A DNA stretch of 64,000 nt from an uncultured Paracoccaceae bacterium (GTDB taxonomy: Bacteria; Pseudomonadota; Alphaproteobacteria; Rhodobacterales; Rhodobacteraceae): the NCBI GenBank assembly GCA_947499715.1, contig CANMPL010000004.1, forward strand, positions 372,001-436,000, in the 5' to 3' direction. Positions 34,298 to 42,718 of the stretch are shown piece by piece. Position numbers and translations under genes: made by a program. The notes under the pieces were generated by a model. The model was not told where the DNA came from, searched no databases, and saw nothing but the letters and a program-made list of their open reading frames with translations. Positions within the stretch are counted from its first letter, which is position 1, and every line of letters starts with the position of its first letter.

Positions 34298-35227
34298 TCA
34301 AAGCGTTTGCAAATAGGTTTGGATCGTGTCGCGGGCGGTGTTGATGAAGCGGGTGTTGCGCGTGGCGGTTTTGTCTTCTGCCATGCGGGTGATGTTCCAG
34401 CCGACGTAGGTCGCGGCTCTGATCGCCATGAAAAGGGCAAGGTGGCTGGTGTCGAGTGGTCGGATCTGGCGATAGCCTTGCAGCAGAGCCGTTTGCAGGG
34501 CGGCAAAGTCACTGGCCTCGCGGTGTTTGAGAAGCGCGGTTGCGACGTCAAAGATCCGGTAGCCAAAGCCGCCGTCGTCAAAGTCGATTAGACAGAGTGT
34601 TGCGCCGTCGATAATCACGTTTGCTGCGACGAGATCGGCGTGGATGAGGCCTTTGTCCAGCTTATCGTCGATGGCGGAAAGCTGCGCGTTGGCGGCTGTC
34701 CGGAACGCCTCAAACAAGGTGCGGTCGTCGTCATTCAGCGCGGGGTTTTCCCAGAACCGATCCCATAGCGGGGTGTCACCCAACAGCCCGGCGCGGTCCC
34801 AGCGGCATCGGTCAAATTGGGGCGGGGGCGACCACGCATCAGAGAGAGCATGCAGCTGGGCCATCGCACGCCCAAGGTTGCGAAAGAGCGTCGGTCGGTC
34901 AGAATGGGTCAGCGCGGTTTCCATCGTGGCACCGGGCAACCAGGTCAGCACATCGACCTGAAAGCCGTCGATGACCTGCAAGAATTGACCCGCCAAACAG
35001 GGGATTGGGGCTGGCACTGAAAGGCCGCCTTTGGCCAGGGCCGCCATCCAAGCAAGTTCGGAACGAAGTGCGGCGTTGGTGCGGTAGCCCTGCCGGTGCA
35101 GGCGCAGGGCCACGGTTTGTGTTGCGGTCGTGACCCGGTAGACCGCGTTTTCGCGCGCGGCGACAAGGGTGCAGGCGACATCATCATAGCCCCAAAGCCT
35201 GCGCGCCTGATCGATCACGTGGTTCAT
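34298..35227 (-). CDS. APH/hydroxylysine-kinase-like small-molecule kinase
   Basis: A 309-residue kinase of the aminoglycoside phosphotransferase fold. The catalytic loop is GLIHADLVAANVIID (HxDxxxxN) and the metal-binding motif is LIDFDDGGFGYRIFDVA. The N-terminus (LWGYDDVACTLVAARENAVYRVTT) resembles the ATP lobe of hydroxylysine and homoserine-type kinases. It overlaps by 4 bases with a phospho-lyase-type class III enzyme. That pairing suggests it phosphorylates the hydroxyl group of an amino-alcohol or hydroxy-amino acid, and that its neighbour then eliminates phosphate and ammonia. Confidence 0.85.
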   Translation of the reverse strand: MNHVIDQARRLWGYDDVACTLVAARENAVYRVTTATQTVALRLHRQGYRTNAALRSELAWMAALAKGGLSVPAPIPCLAGQFLQVIDGFQVDVLTWLPGATMETALTHSDRPTLFRNLGRAMAQLHALSDAWSPPPQFDRCRWDRAGLLGDTPLWDRFWENPALNDDDRTLFEAFRTAANAQLSAIDDKLDKGLIHADLVAANVIIDGATLCLIDFDDGGFGYRIFDVATALLKHREASDFAALQTALLQGYRQIRPLDTSHLALFMAIRAATYVGWNITRMAEDKTATRNTRFINTARDTIQTYLQTL

Positions 35228-36504
35228 CCCAGTGCGGTCAGCGCGTCATCCAGCGTATCAAACAGCAAGTCTGCATGTGCGATGGAAAAGGGCATGGGCG
35301 GGCGGATCTTGAGTGCGTTTTTGTGCCGGCCAAGCTTTGACAGGATCACGCCGCGCTGGCGCATGTCGTTGATTAGCACATCTGTAAGGTCATTGGCCGG
35401 TGTCTTGGTCGCGCGGTCGGTGACCAATTCAGCCCCAAAGATCAGGCCAGAGCCACGGATATCGCCGATGATGTCATGTTTTGCAGCCAGTGCGGCAAGC
35501 CGCTTGCGAGCATGGCCCCCCACATGCCGGGCGTTCTGGACAAGGTCCTTGTCCGCAATCTCTTGCAACACAGCCATGGCGGCGGCGCAGGACACCGGGT
35601 TGCCGCCAAAGGTGTTGAAGTAGCGATAGGCCTTGCGAAATGCGCCGATCAGTTCGCTATTGGCCACGACGCCGCCAACGGGGTGTCCGTTTGCCATGGG
35701 TTTGCCCAGCACAACGATGTCCGGCACCACACCCATTTTTGCGTGGGCCCACATATGGGTGCCGACCCGGCCAAAGCCTGACTGGACCTCGTCACAGATC
35801 AACAGGCCGCCCGCGTTGCGGACAACTTCGGCCACGGGTTTCAGCCAGCCGTCGGGGTGGTCGGGGAAGCCTTCGTTCAGGAAATAGGGGCAGATGACGA
35901 GCGCTGCAAATCCGGGGCCATCTGCGTTCAGTGCCGCGATTTGACGGGCAACGCCTGCGGCAAAAAGCGTGCCATCGTGGTCGGGGTGGCGGTAGCTGTC
36001 GGGGGCGTCAACGAAGCGGATGTATTGGTCAAGACCAAAGCCCACGGCGGGGGCATTGGATTGCGACAGCTGACTGACCAAAGAGGTATTGCCATGATAG
36101 GTGGCGTCGGTCGCGATGATGCCGCGCTTGCCGGTGACGGCCTCGGCTGTGCGCAGGGCAATGTCGTTTGCCTCTGATCCGGTGCAGGTCAGGATCATCG
36201 AATCCAGCGGGTCGGCCATCGTGGCGGTTAGAGCGGCGATGTAATCGAGGATCCCGTCATGCAGATATCGGGTGTGGGTGTTGAGCGTGGCGGCCTGTTG
36301 ACAGATCGCGTCGACCACGCGCGGGTTGCAATGGCCGACGTGCGGGACGTTGTTATAGCAATCGAGGTATTTGCGCCCTGCCGCGTCCCAGAGCCAGACG
36401 CCTTCGCCTTTCACGATGTGCAGCGGGTCATCGTAAAAGGTAGAGACGTTCGGCCCCATCAGGCGCGCGCGATCCGCCAAAAGTTGTGCGGTGCTGCGGG
36501 TCAT
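35224..36504 (-). CDS. Class III PLP enzyme, probable phospho-lyase of the ETNPPL/PHYKPL type
   Basis: A 426-residue PLP enzyme of aminotransferase class III. Rather than a plain transaminase it resembles ethanolamine-phosphate and 5-phosphohydroxylysine phospho-lyases: YLDCYNNVPHVGHCNPRVVDA followed by LNTHTRYLHDGILDYI closely follows their signature. The PLP site shows LLICDEVQSGFGRVG and the Schiff-base Lys in VLGKPMANGHPVGG. The start at 36504 overlaps the MBL stop (ATGA); it overlaps the kinase by 4 bases. The expected product is an aldehyde plus ammonia and phosphate. Confidence 0.85.
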   Translation of the reverse strand: MTRSTAQLLADRARLMGPNVSTFYDDPLHIVKGEGVWLWDAAGRKYLDCYNNVPHVGHCNPRVVDAICQQAATLNTHTRYLHDGILDYIAALTATMADPLDSMILTCTGSEANDIALRTAEAVTGKRGIIATDATYHGNTSLVSQLSQSNAPAVGFGLDQYIRFVDAPDSYRHPDHDGTLFAAGVARQIAALNADGPGFAALVICPYFLNEGFPDHPDGWLKPVAEVVRNAGGLLICDEVQSGFGRVGTHMWAHAKMGVVPDIVVLGKPMANGHPVGGVVANSELIGAFRKAYRYFNTFGGNPVSCAAAMAVLQEIADKDLVQNARHVGGHARKRLAALAAKHDIIGDIRGSGLIFGAELVTDRATKTPANDLTDVLINDMRQRGVILSKLGRHKNALKIRPPMPFSIAHADLLFDTLDDALTALG

Positions 36505-37358
36505 AGCGCAATCTTGATTCCGTCCTGGCCAACGATCAAGGGGCCGTCCCAATGGCCTGCGACGGCATCCTGCCAGTCTTGCGGGCCATAGTCGGGGTCA
36601 TCGGATGGGATCAAGTGCGACAGGGCGAGGCGTTTGACGCCCGCCGCTGTGGCGGTTTTGGCAGCATCATGGGCAAAGGTATGTGACCGCAGCCAATGCG
36701 CCATCAGCTTGTCAGAGCCGTTGCCGATCCGCGAGAGCAAGGCGGGCAAGGCGGCCTCTAACATGGCTTCGTGGATCAACAGATCTGCGCCACGTGCAAA
36801 GTCCTCGAGCGCTTTGATCGGGGCCGTGTCACCGGAAATGACCACATGGGTTTGGTCCGTTTTGAACGAAAACGCGAAGGTATCGACCAAGGGTGGATGT
36901 GCGGTGCGGATTGCAGACACGGTGATGCCGTCCTGTTGCATGACGTCACCGGCGTCAATCACATGGATGGTGACAAGATCACGCAGATCCGGGCGGCCTT
37001 CGTCCATGATCCGCAGGTCGATATCGGCCTTCATCGAGGCCAGAAAGCCGTCCCAATAAGTCCCAAGCCCGTCGGGGCCATAGATCACAACCCCGCTCTT
37101 GAGCCCGGCTGTCCATGCGGTGTGGATCAGCGGGCCAAGTTCTAGGTAGTGGTCGGAATGGAGGTGGCTGATAAAGATCAAAGACAGGTCACGCAGCTGC
37201 ATCCCCTGGTCGATCAGGCCCTTTGTCACGCCAAGGGCGCAGTCGACGACAATGCGCTGGCCGTTCAGGCACAGCAGATTGGAGGTGGGCAGCGATGAAC
37301 CCGGACGGATCGCAGGCCCGCCTTTGGTGCCCAGCAGGGCGACATAATCCTGCGTCAT
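36501..37358 (-). CDS. MBL-fold metallo-hydrolase
   Basis: A 285-residue metallo-beta-lactamase-fold hydrolase with the motif SHLHSDHYLELG (HxHxDH), the HVVISGDTAPIKAL second metal region and ALSHLIPSDDP near the C-terminus, resembling RNase Z/PhnP-like phosphodiesterases or lactonases. It lies inside the four-gene operon of overlapping reading frames (4 bases at each end), so it probably acts on an intermediate of the same pathway; the substrate is unknown. Confidence 0.87.
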   Translation of the reverse strand: MTQDYVALLGTKGGPAIRPGSSLPTSNLLCLNGQRIVVDCALGVTKGLIDQGMQLRDLSLIFISHLHSDHYLELGPLIHTAWTAGLKSGVVIYGPDGLGTYWDGFLASMKADIDLRIMDEGRPDLRDLVTIHVIDAGDVMQQDGITVSAIRTAHPPLVDTFAFSFKTDQTHVVISGDTAPIKALEDFARGADLLIHEAMLEAALPALLSRIGNGSDKLMAHWLRSHTFAHDAAKTATAAGVKRLALSHLIPSDDPDYGPQDWQDAVAGHWDGPLIVGQDGIKIAL

Positions 37359-38716
37359 GCGGCGGCCTGTGAGGCTGCGGTTAGCCCCGCGTCAAGGGCG
37401 GACAGGATTGTTGTGGCATCATCCTTGGTCAGAATGAGCGGGGGCGACAGGATCAGGTTGGGGCCAGAGGCGCGCACCATCGCGCCGTTTTGGTAAGCCA
37501 CATCTTGCACCATTGTGGCGACATCGGGGTTGATCGGGGCCTTGGTGGCGCGATTGCTGACAAGCTCCATCGCGGTCATCAGACCGTAACCACCACGGAC
37601 ATCGCCGACAATGTCATGTTTCGCCATCAGCGCTTGCAGGCCTTCGTAAAGCTGCGTGCCGCGGGCGGCTGCGTTTTCGATGACGTTCAGGCGTCGAGTT
37701 TCAGCAAGACAGGCAAGGGCAGCCGCCGCACCAACGGGATGGCCGGAATAGGTATAGCCATGTCCGATCTTCGCGGCGGGATTGTCTTCAAACACATCGA
37801 CGAACCGGTGCCCCAGCATCACCGCGCCAAAGGGGAAATAGCCGTTGGTGATTGCCTTGGCCGTGGCCATCATATCGGGCTGGATCCCCCAAAGCCGCGC
37901 GCCGGACCATGCGCCGGTGCGACCATAGGCGGTGATCACCTCGTCGGTGATCAGCAGGATGCCGTGGCGATTGCAAATCTCTTGGACCATTGGTGCAAAG
38001 CTGGGATGCGGCGGGATCACACCGCCGGCGCCAAGGATCGGTTCCATGATCATCGCGGCGATGGTGTTGGCCCCTTGGAATGCAATCTCATCCTCGAGCG
38101 CGGCGGCGCAAAGTTGCGCCAGTTTGGCGGGATCGGTTTCGTTGAACGGATTGCGATAGGTGTAGGGCGCGGGGATGTGGAAACAGCCGGGCAAAAGTGG
38201 TTCGTAAGCGGTGCGGAAATTGGCGTTCCCGTTCACCGACGCGCCGCCGATATGCGTGCCGTGATACCCCTTTTTGAGGCTGAGAAACTTGGTGCGGCCC
38301 GCTTCGCCGCGCAGTTTGTGATATTGCCGCGCCAGCCGCAGCGCGGTTTCTACTGAATCTGAGCCGCCAGAGGTGAAAAAGGCGCGCGCCATGCCGTCGG
38401 GTGCGAAAAACTCCGAAAGCTCATAGGACAATTCGATTGCTGCGTCATTCGATGTGCCGCGAAAGGTGGAGTAGTAGGGCAATTTGTCCAATTGGGCGGA
38501 AATCGCGTCTTTGACCGGTTGGCAGGAATAGCCAAGATTGACGTTCCAGAGGCCACCAACCGCATCAACAACCTGATGGCCGTCGATATCCGTGATCGTG
38601 ACCCCGCTAGACCCGGTAATGATCTTTGGCGGCTGGTCGATGCTGTCCTTGGGCGACGTCATCGGGTGCCACATCAAGCGGCCGTTATGTTCCTTGAGGA
38701 AGTTGGAGTCTTTCAT
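37355..38716 (-). CDS. Class III omega-aminotransferase
   Basis: A 453-residue omega-amino acid:pyruvate-type transaminase. It begins LKEHNGRLMWHPMTSPKD, has DGHQVVDAVGGLWNVNLGYSCQPV and the PLP-binding LLITDEVITAYGRTGAWSG, with the Schiff-base Lys in MATAKAITNGYFPFGAVML. It fits enzymes acting on terminal amino groups (polyamines, beta-alanine, taurine-like amines). The start at 38716 overlaps the IclR stop by 4 bases, so regulator and enzymes share one transcript. Confidence 0.9.
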   Translation of the reverse strand: MKDSNFLKEHNGRLMWHPMTSPKDSIDQPPKIITGSSGVTITDIDGHQVVDAVGGLWNVNLGYSCQPVKDAISAQLDKLPYYSTFRGTSNDAAIELSYELSEFFAPDGMARAFFTSGGSDSVETALRLARQYHKLRGEAGRTKFLSLKKGYHGTHIGGASVNGNANFRTAYEPLLPGCFHIPAPYTYRNPFNETDPAKLAQLCAAALEDEIAFQGANTIAAMIMEPILGAGGVIPPHPSFAPMVQEICNRHGILLITDEVITAYGRTGAWSGARLWGIQPDMMATAKAITNGYFPFGAVMLGHRFVDVFEDNPAAKIGHGYTYSGHPVGAAAALACLAETRRLNVIENAAARGTQLYEGLQALMAKHDIVGDVRGGYGLMTAMELVSNRATKAPINPDVATMVQDVAYQNGAMVRASGPNLILSPPLILTKDDATTILSALDAGLTAASQAAA

Positions 38717-39525
38717 GACGCAGTGTCCAATTCGTTCATATGAAGCGTGGTTGAGTTGGCCCAGGCGGCCTCGATACTGGCGGGGATAGTGCCGCCCCAA
38801 TTGCGGCTGATCGCGCGGCTGGCGGTGATCAGGTTGCGTTTGATGGCGCGTTCAAGTTCCGGGGTAAAGCGGGATGCGACACAGGCCACGGCGACGGTTC
38901 CGGCAAGGTTGCCGGTTTGGTCGAAAATGGGGGCAGAGACGCCTTTGACTTCGTCCTCGTATGTGCGGTCGGCCTGGCCAAAACCGCTTTGGCGGATCGA
39001 CGCAATCAGATCAACAAGGGTCGCGCGATCAGGGGGTGTTGCGGCGGTGAAGCCATGCAGATTTTCACAGGCAACATCGAGCAATTGCGCCGGGCCAAAG
39101 GCCAAAGCGCACAGCCCCGAAGCGGTGGCGTGCAGCGGAAAGGTATCAAGGTCCATGATCGCGCGGATCCCATGCTGGGGGGATTCGCAACTGACCAGAC
39201 CATAGACGGTCGTCCCCGAGATCACGGCAACATGGGACGTTTCGCCGGTGGCGTCCGCCAAGGCATGAAGCGGCGGCAGGGCGGCGCTTTTGCGGGGCAC
39301 GGTCGCCTCGCGGGTTTCAGCCAATTGCAGCAGGGCAGGGCCAAGGCGGTAGGCTTTGGTCATTGGGTTTTGTTCAATAAATCCCGCTGTTTCAAGCGAT
39401 TGCAGGTGGCGATAGGTGGTGGCCTTGTCGCGCAGGGCAAGGCGGCAGAACTGCGTCAGGCCAATCTCTGGCCGGGCCACAGAAAAGTGCGACAAGAGTT
39501 CAAGCGTCTTTGTGGTCGATGACAT
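38713..39525 (-). CDS. IclR-family regulator of the kinase/transporter regulon
   Basis: A 270-residue IclR regulator: N-terminal winged helix (KTLELLSHFSVARPEIGLTQFCRLALRDKATTYRHLQSLETAGFI) and C-terminal ligand-binding domain (HATASGLCALAFGP, RTYEDEVKGVSAPIFDQTGNLAGTVAVAC). It starts at ATG 39525 and is transcribed away from the TctCBA-ALDH operon. The palindrome CGGTTCAATATATGAACCG lies between them and is the likely operator for both arms. It resembles the second IclR gene at 50723-51502 and shares a half-site with it. Confidence 0.92.
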   Translation of the reverse strand: MSSTTKTLELLSHFSVARPEIGLTQFCRLALRDKATTYRHLQSLETAGFIEQNPMTKAYRLGPALLQLAETREATVPRKSAALPPLHALADATGETSHVAVISGTTVYGLVSCESPQHGIRAIMDLDTFPLHATASGLCALAFGPAQLLDVACENLHGFTAATPPDRATLVDLIASIRQSGFGQADRTYEDEVKGVSAPIFDQTGNLAGTVAVACVASRFTPELERAIKRNLITASRAISRNWGGTIPASIEAAWANSTTLHMNELDTAS

Positions 39526-39604
39526 TAGAAAGTTCACCTTAGGAGGTTTGCAGAAAAAGTTTGACACAAGGTCAGTTAACAAGGCAACCTTTTTTATATA
39601 ACAA

Positions 39605-39623
39605 CGGTTCAATATATGAACCG
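39605..39623. promoter_or_regulatory. Palindromic IclR operator candidate
   Basis: CGGTTCAATATATGAACCG is a perfect inverted repeat with 7-base arms and a 5-base ATATA centre, placed between the divergent iclR and tctC genes. The core ATATATGAACCGA recurs upstream of the second IclR gene (51557-51569). Confidence 0.75.
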
Positions 39624-39640
39624 ACGATAGGGAGATGAAA

Positions 39641-40585
39641 ATGCTGAAGTTTACGAAGTCCGTAACGGCGATGGCGCTTGCCTTGGTCGCTGTTGCCGGT
39701 GCAGCGCAGGCTGAATATCCAGAAAAGCCGGTTGAATTTGTCGTTCCGTGGCCGCCGGGTGATCTGGAAGACGTTTTGACACGCATGATCGCCGAGGATT
39801 TTTCCGACGCATATGGCGTGCCGACCGCTGTGGTGAACAAGCCAGGTGGCGGTGGCGGGCCGTTCCCTGGCGCCATCGAAGTCGCGAATGCGCCTGCTGA
39901 TGGTTACACGATCGGCTCTTTCATCATCGCGATCCCTGTCGTTGGCCCGCAGATCGGCATCCCAGAGCTGAACCCCGACCCCTTTGTGCCGCTTGGCAAT
40001 TTTCTGACCTACCCGTTCGTGATCGCCGCTGGGGGCGATGCGCCATATGACGACATGGCAGGCCTCGCAGCCCACGCGCAGGACAACGACGTTGTTCTGG
40101 GGCACTTTGGCGCGCCATTGGTGCCGACACAGGTGACGTTCGGTTTGGCAAAAGAAATGGGCTTTTCCTATGGGTCGGATGCGGCGTTTGACATGCTGGA
40201 TTGCAACTCTTTGGCCTCTGGCGATGTTGACGTGATGAACACAACGCTGCAACTGATCCTGCCGTGCCTTGATGACGTCAAGGTCCTTGCCTCTATCGGG
40301 GCAGAGCGGATTGCGCTGACGCCGGACACGCCAACGGTGTCAGAGCTTGCGCCGTCGCTTGACGTTGCACTGTGGAATGGTCTGTTTGTTCACGCCGATA
40401 CGCCACAGGACGTGCGCGACAAGATCATCGCAGTGGCCGAAAAGACCATGATGTCCGAGCGGGCACAGCAATTGGCCGCAGAAACCGGCGCCTTGGTCTA
40501 TTGGCAGCCTGCCGACGAGGTGGTCATGCAGATTGAAAAGGACATCGCAACGATGGCCGGTATCGAAGCCATGCTGGCCGAGTAA
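39641..40585 (+). CDS. tctC: TctC-type periplasmic solute-binding protein
   Basis: The periplasmic receptor of a tripartite tricarboxylate transporter. The 314-residue protein has a signal peptide (MLKFTKSVTAMALALVAVAGAAQA), then YPEKPVEFVVPWPPGDLEDVLTR and PADGYTIGSF, typical of the Bug/TctC family. I prefer ATG 39641, 6 bases after GGGAG; ATG 39635 overlaps that site. The true ligand cannot be read from sequence. A GC-rich hairpin after the gene may raise its mRNA level over the membrane genes. Confidence 0.92.
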   Translation: MLKFTKSVTAMALALVAVAGAAQAEYPEKPVEFVVPWPPGDLEDVLTRMIAEDFSDAYGVPTAVVNKPGGGGGPFPGAIEVANAPADGYTIGSFIIAIPVVGPQIGIPELNPDPFVPLGNFLTYPFVIAAGGDAPYDDMAGLAAHAQDNDVVLGHFGAPLVPTQVTFGLAKEMGFSYGSDAAFDMLDCNSLASGDVDVMNTTLQLILPCLDDVKVLASIGAERIALTPDTPTVSELAPSLDVALWNGLFVHADTPQDVRDKIIAVAEKTMMSERAQQLAAETGALVYWQPADEVVMQIEKDIATMAGIEAMLAE

Positions 40586-40596
40586 TCGCAACGATA

Positions 40597-40623
40597 GGGC
40601 CGGGCGGTGAAACTGCCCGGCCC
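40597..40623 (+). repeat. Intercistronic hairpin after tctC
   Basis: A perfect 9-base stem (GGGCCGGGC with GCCCGGCCC) and a 9-base loop lie between tctC and tctB with no U-tract. Such hairpins after binding-protein genes often protect the upstream mRNA so the receptor is made in excess. Confidence 0.6.
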
Positions 40624-40642
40624 CTGATTTCTGGGGGCAAAG

Positions 40643-41182
40643 ATGTCGCGCGTAAAGTCGCTGCAATCCTTATTCAAGCGATACAGACGGCCCGGCGACA
40701 TCGTTTTTGCCTGGTTCGTTTTCATCTTTTCCGTCTTTATGCTGTTGCAGATCGCCGACCAGACGGTGTGGAAGAGCGGCGGAAAACTGTTTTCTCAACC
40801 ACGCTTTTGGCCCGCCGTTTCACTGACCGGCATGGCAATTTTTGCCGCTTTGCATCTGCTGGGGTCCGCCTTGTCACCGCGGATCGCGGGCCGTTGGCAC
40901 GAAGTGGGGCGCTGGGTCGCCTCGGTTGAATATGCGGGGTGGTTCATCGCCTATGCGATTGCGGTGCCTTACGCAGGATATCTGCCTGCGACAGTCCTGT
41001 TTGCCATCATGTTGGCGCTGCGTGTGGGATATCGCCGGGTGTCGACGGTTCTGATCGCCGCCGCTGTTGCCGTGGTGATCGTGCTTTTGTTCAAGACGAT
41101 GCTTCAGGTGAACCTGCCGTCTGGCCTTGTGTATGAATATCTGCCCGATGGTCTGCGCCAGATCATGCTGACCTATTTCTAG
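40643..41182 (+). CDS. tctB: TctB-type small membrane subunit
   Basis: A 179-residue membrane protein with four hydrophobic segments (IVFAWFVFIFSVFMLLQIA, FWPAVSLTGMAIFAALHLLG, YAGWFIAYAIAVPYAGYL, and VLIAAAVAVVIVLLF), matching the size and topology of TctB. It partners TctA in the inner membrane. It follows tctC at 57 bases and precedes tctA at 12 bases. Confidence 0.88.
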   Translation: MSRVKSLQSLFKRYRRPGDIVFAWFVFIFSVFMLLQIADQTVWKSGGKLFSQPRFWPAVSLTGMAIFAALHLLGSALSPRIAGRWHEVGRWVASVEYAGWFIAYAIAVPYAGYLPATVLFAIMLALRVGYRRVSTVLIAAAVAVVIVLLFKTMLQVNLPSGLVYEYLPDGLRQIMLTYF

Positions 41183-41194
41183 ACGGACGGGATC

Positions 41195-42712
41195 ATGGAA
41201 AACATCTTCGCAGGACTAGAGCTTTTGGCCCGCTGGGACGTCATTCTGGCGTTGCTGGTGGGATCCATTGGCGGCGTCATCATCGGGGCCATTCCGGGGG
41301 TGGGTGCTGCGGTGGCGATTGCGATCTTGTTGCCCGCGACGTTCTCGCTTGAACCGATTGTTGGTCTGACCATGCTGTTGGGGATCTATGGATCGTCGAT
41401 GTATGGCGGGGCCATTCCGGCGGTATTGATCAATACGCCGGGCACGGCTGTGAATGCCTTGACCTGCTATGACGGCTACCCGATGACCAAGCGGGGCGAG
41501 GCGCACCGCGCGGTTTCATTGGCCTATTCTGCGTCGTTCTGGGGCGGGATCTTCAGCGTCGGCTGTCTGATTCTGCTGTCGCCGGTTCTGGCGCTGATTG
41601 CGCCGATGTTTGGCAGCCGAGAGATCTTTCTGGCGGCGCTGTTGGGGATCATCCTTGTCATTCTAGCCCACCGGGGGCAGATCTTTGCGGCGGGTCTGTT
41701 GGCGATGTTCGGGATCTTTCTGCAAACCGTGGGCTTGGACGCGGTCACCTATACGCAGCGCTACACATTTGGGTATTCTTTCCTAAGCTCGGGCATTGAT
41801 CTGATTGTGGTGGTGCTGGGCCTTTTTGCGCTGAGTCAGGCCTTTTTCCTGCTGACAGGCCCCGACGAAAGCCCTGATGCCAAGCCGGTGACCGGGCGGA
41901 TGACGGATGGCATCAAAGAGCTGATGAAGCACAAGCGCGTCGCGACCGTTGCATCAGGCTTTGGCGTCATTCTGGGCATGATCCCCGGCACCGGCGAATT
42001 CACAGCCCAGTTCATGAGCTATACCTACGCGCAAAAAACATCCAAGCAGCCAGAGCAATTTGGCAAGGGCTCGCCTGAGGGGTTGATCGCGTCAGAGGCG
42101 GCCAACAACGCGGTGCCGGCCGCCGCGATGATCCCGCTGCTGGCCCTGGGCATCCCCGGCGAGGCGCTGACGGCGATGATGCTGTCGGTCTTTTACGTGC
42201 ACAACGTCATCCCCGGACCACAGCTGTTTCAGAACAATATTGATTTGGTTTATGGGCTTTATTTCGCGCTGATTGCGTTGAATGTCATCGTGATGGTTTT
42301 CTTGTTGTTCTCGACCAACCTGCTGACCAAGATCATTCGGGTGCCGACGCGTTTCTTGGGCGTGATGATACTGCTATTGGCCTTTGTCGGGGTCTATAGC
42401 CTGCGCAATTCCCTGACCGATTGCATGATTGCAGCGGGGTTCGGGGTTTTGGGGTTGGTGCTGAAGCGGCTGAACCTGCCGATTGTGCCGATCATTCTGG
42501 GCATGGTTCTGGGCGGGATCATGGAGGTCAAGCTACGCTCTGCCATGCCGCGCCTGAAATCACCGCTTGATATGATCGACCGGCCCATTTCGTTTATTCT
42601 GTTCGTGTTGATCGTGTTGGTCATCGCGGTGCATTTGCGCGCCTTGATCAAAGAGGTCCGAACACGGCAGCCGGACGAAGATCACGATCTGCATGACAGC
42701 CAGATGAGGTAA
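41195..42712 (+). CDS. tctA: TctA-type large permease subunit
   Basis: The 505-residue permease of the tripartite tricarboxylate transporter with about 11-12 membrane segments. Family motifs are GSIGGVIIGAIPGVGAAVAIAIL, MLLGIYGSSMYGGAIPAVLINTPGTA, VILGMIPGTGEFTAQFMSY and the AANNAVPAAAMIPLLALGIPGEAL region. The two pseudo-repeated GxIPG motifs are diagnostic. It ends 6 bases before the aldehyde dehydrogenase, linking transport to oxidation. Confidence 0.95.
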   Translation: MENIFAGLELLARWDVILALLVGSIGGVIIGAIPGVGAAVAIAILLPATFSLEPIVGLTMLLGIYGSSMYGGAIPAVLINTPGTAVNALTCYDGYPMTKRGEAHRAVSLAYSASFWGGIFSVGCLILLSPVLALIAPMFGSREIFLAALLGIILVILAHRGQIFAAGLLAMFGIFLQTVGLDAVTYTQRYTFGYSFLSSGIDLIVVVLGLFALSQAFFLLTGPDESPDAKPVTGRMTDGIKELMKHKRVATVASGFGVILGMIPGTGEFTAQFMSYTYAQKTSKQPEQFGKGSPEGLIASEAANNAVPAAAMIPLLALGIPGEALTAMMLSVFYVHNVIPGPQLFQNNIDLVYGLYFALIALNVIVMVFLLFSTNLLTKIIRVPTRFLGVMILLLAFVGVYSLRNSLTDCMIAAGFGVLGLVLKRLNLPIVPIILGMVLGGIMEVKLRSAMPRLKSPLDMIDRPISFILFVLIVLVIAVHLRALIKEVRTRQPDEDHDLHDSQMR

Positions 42713-42718
42713 ACCACG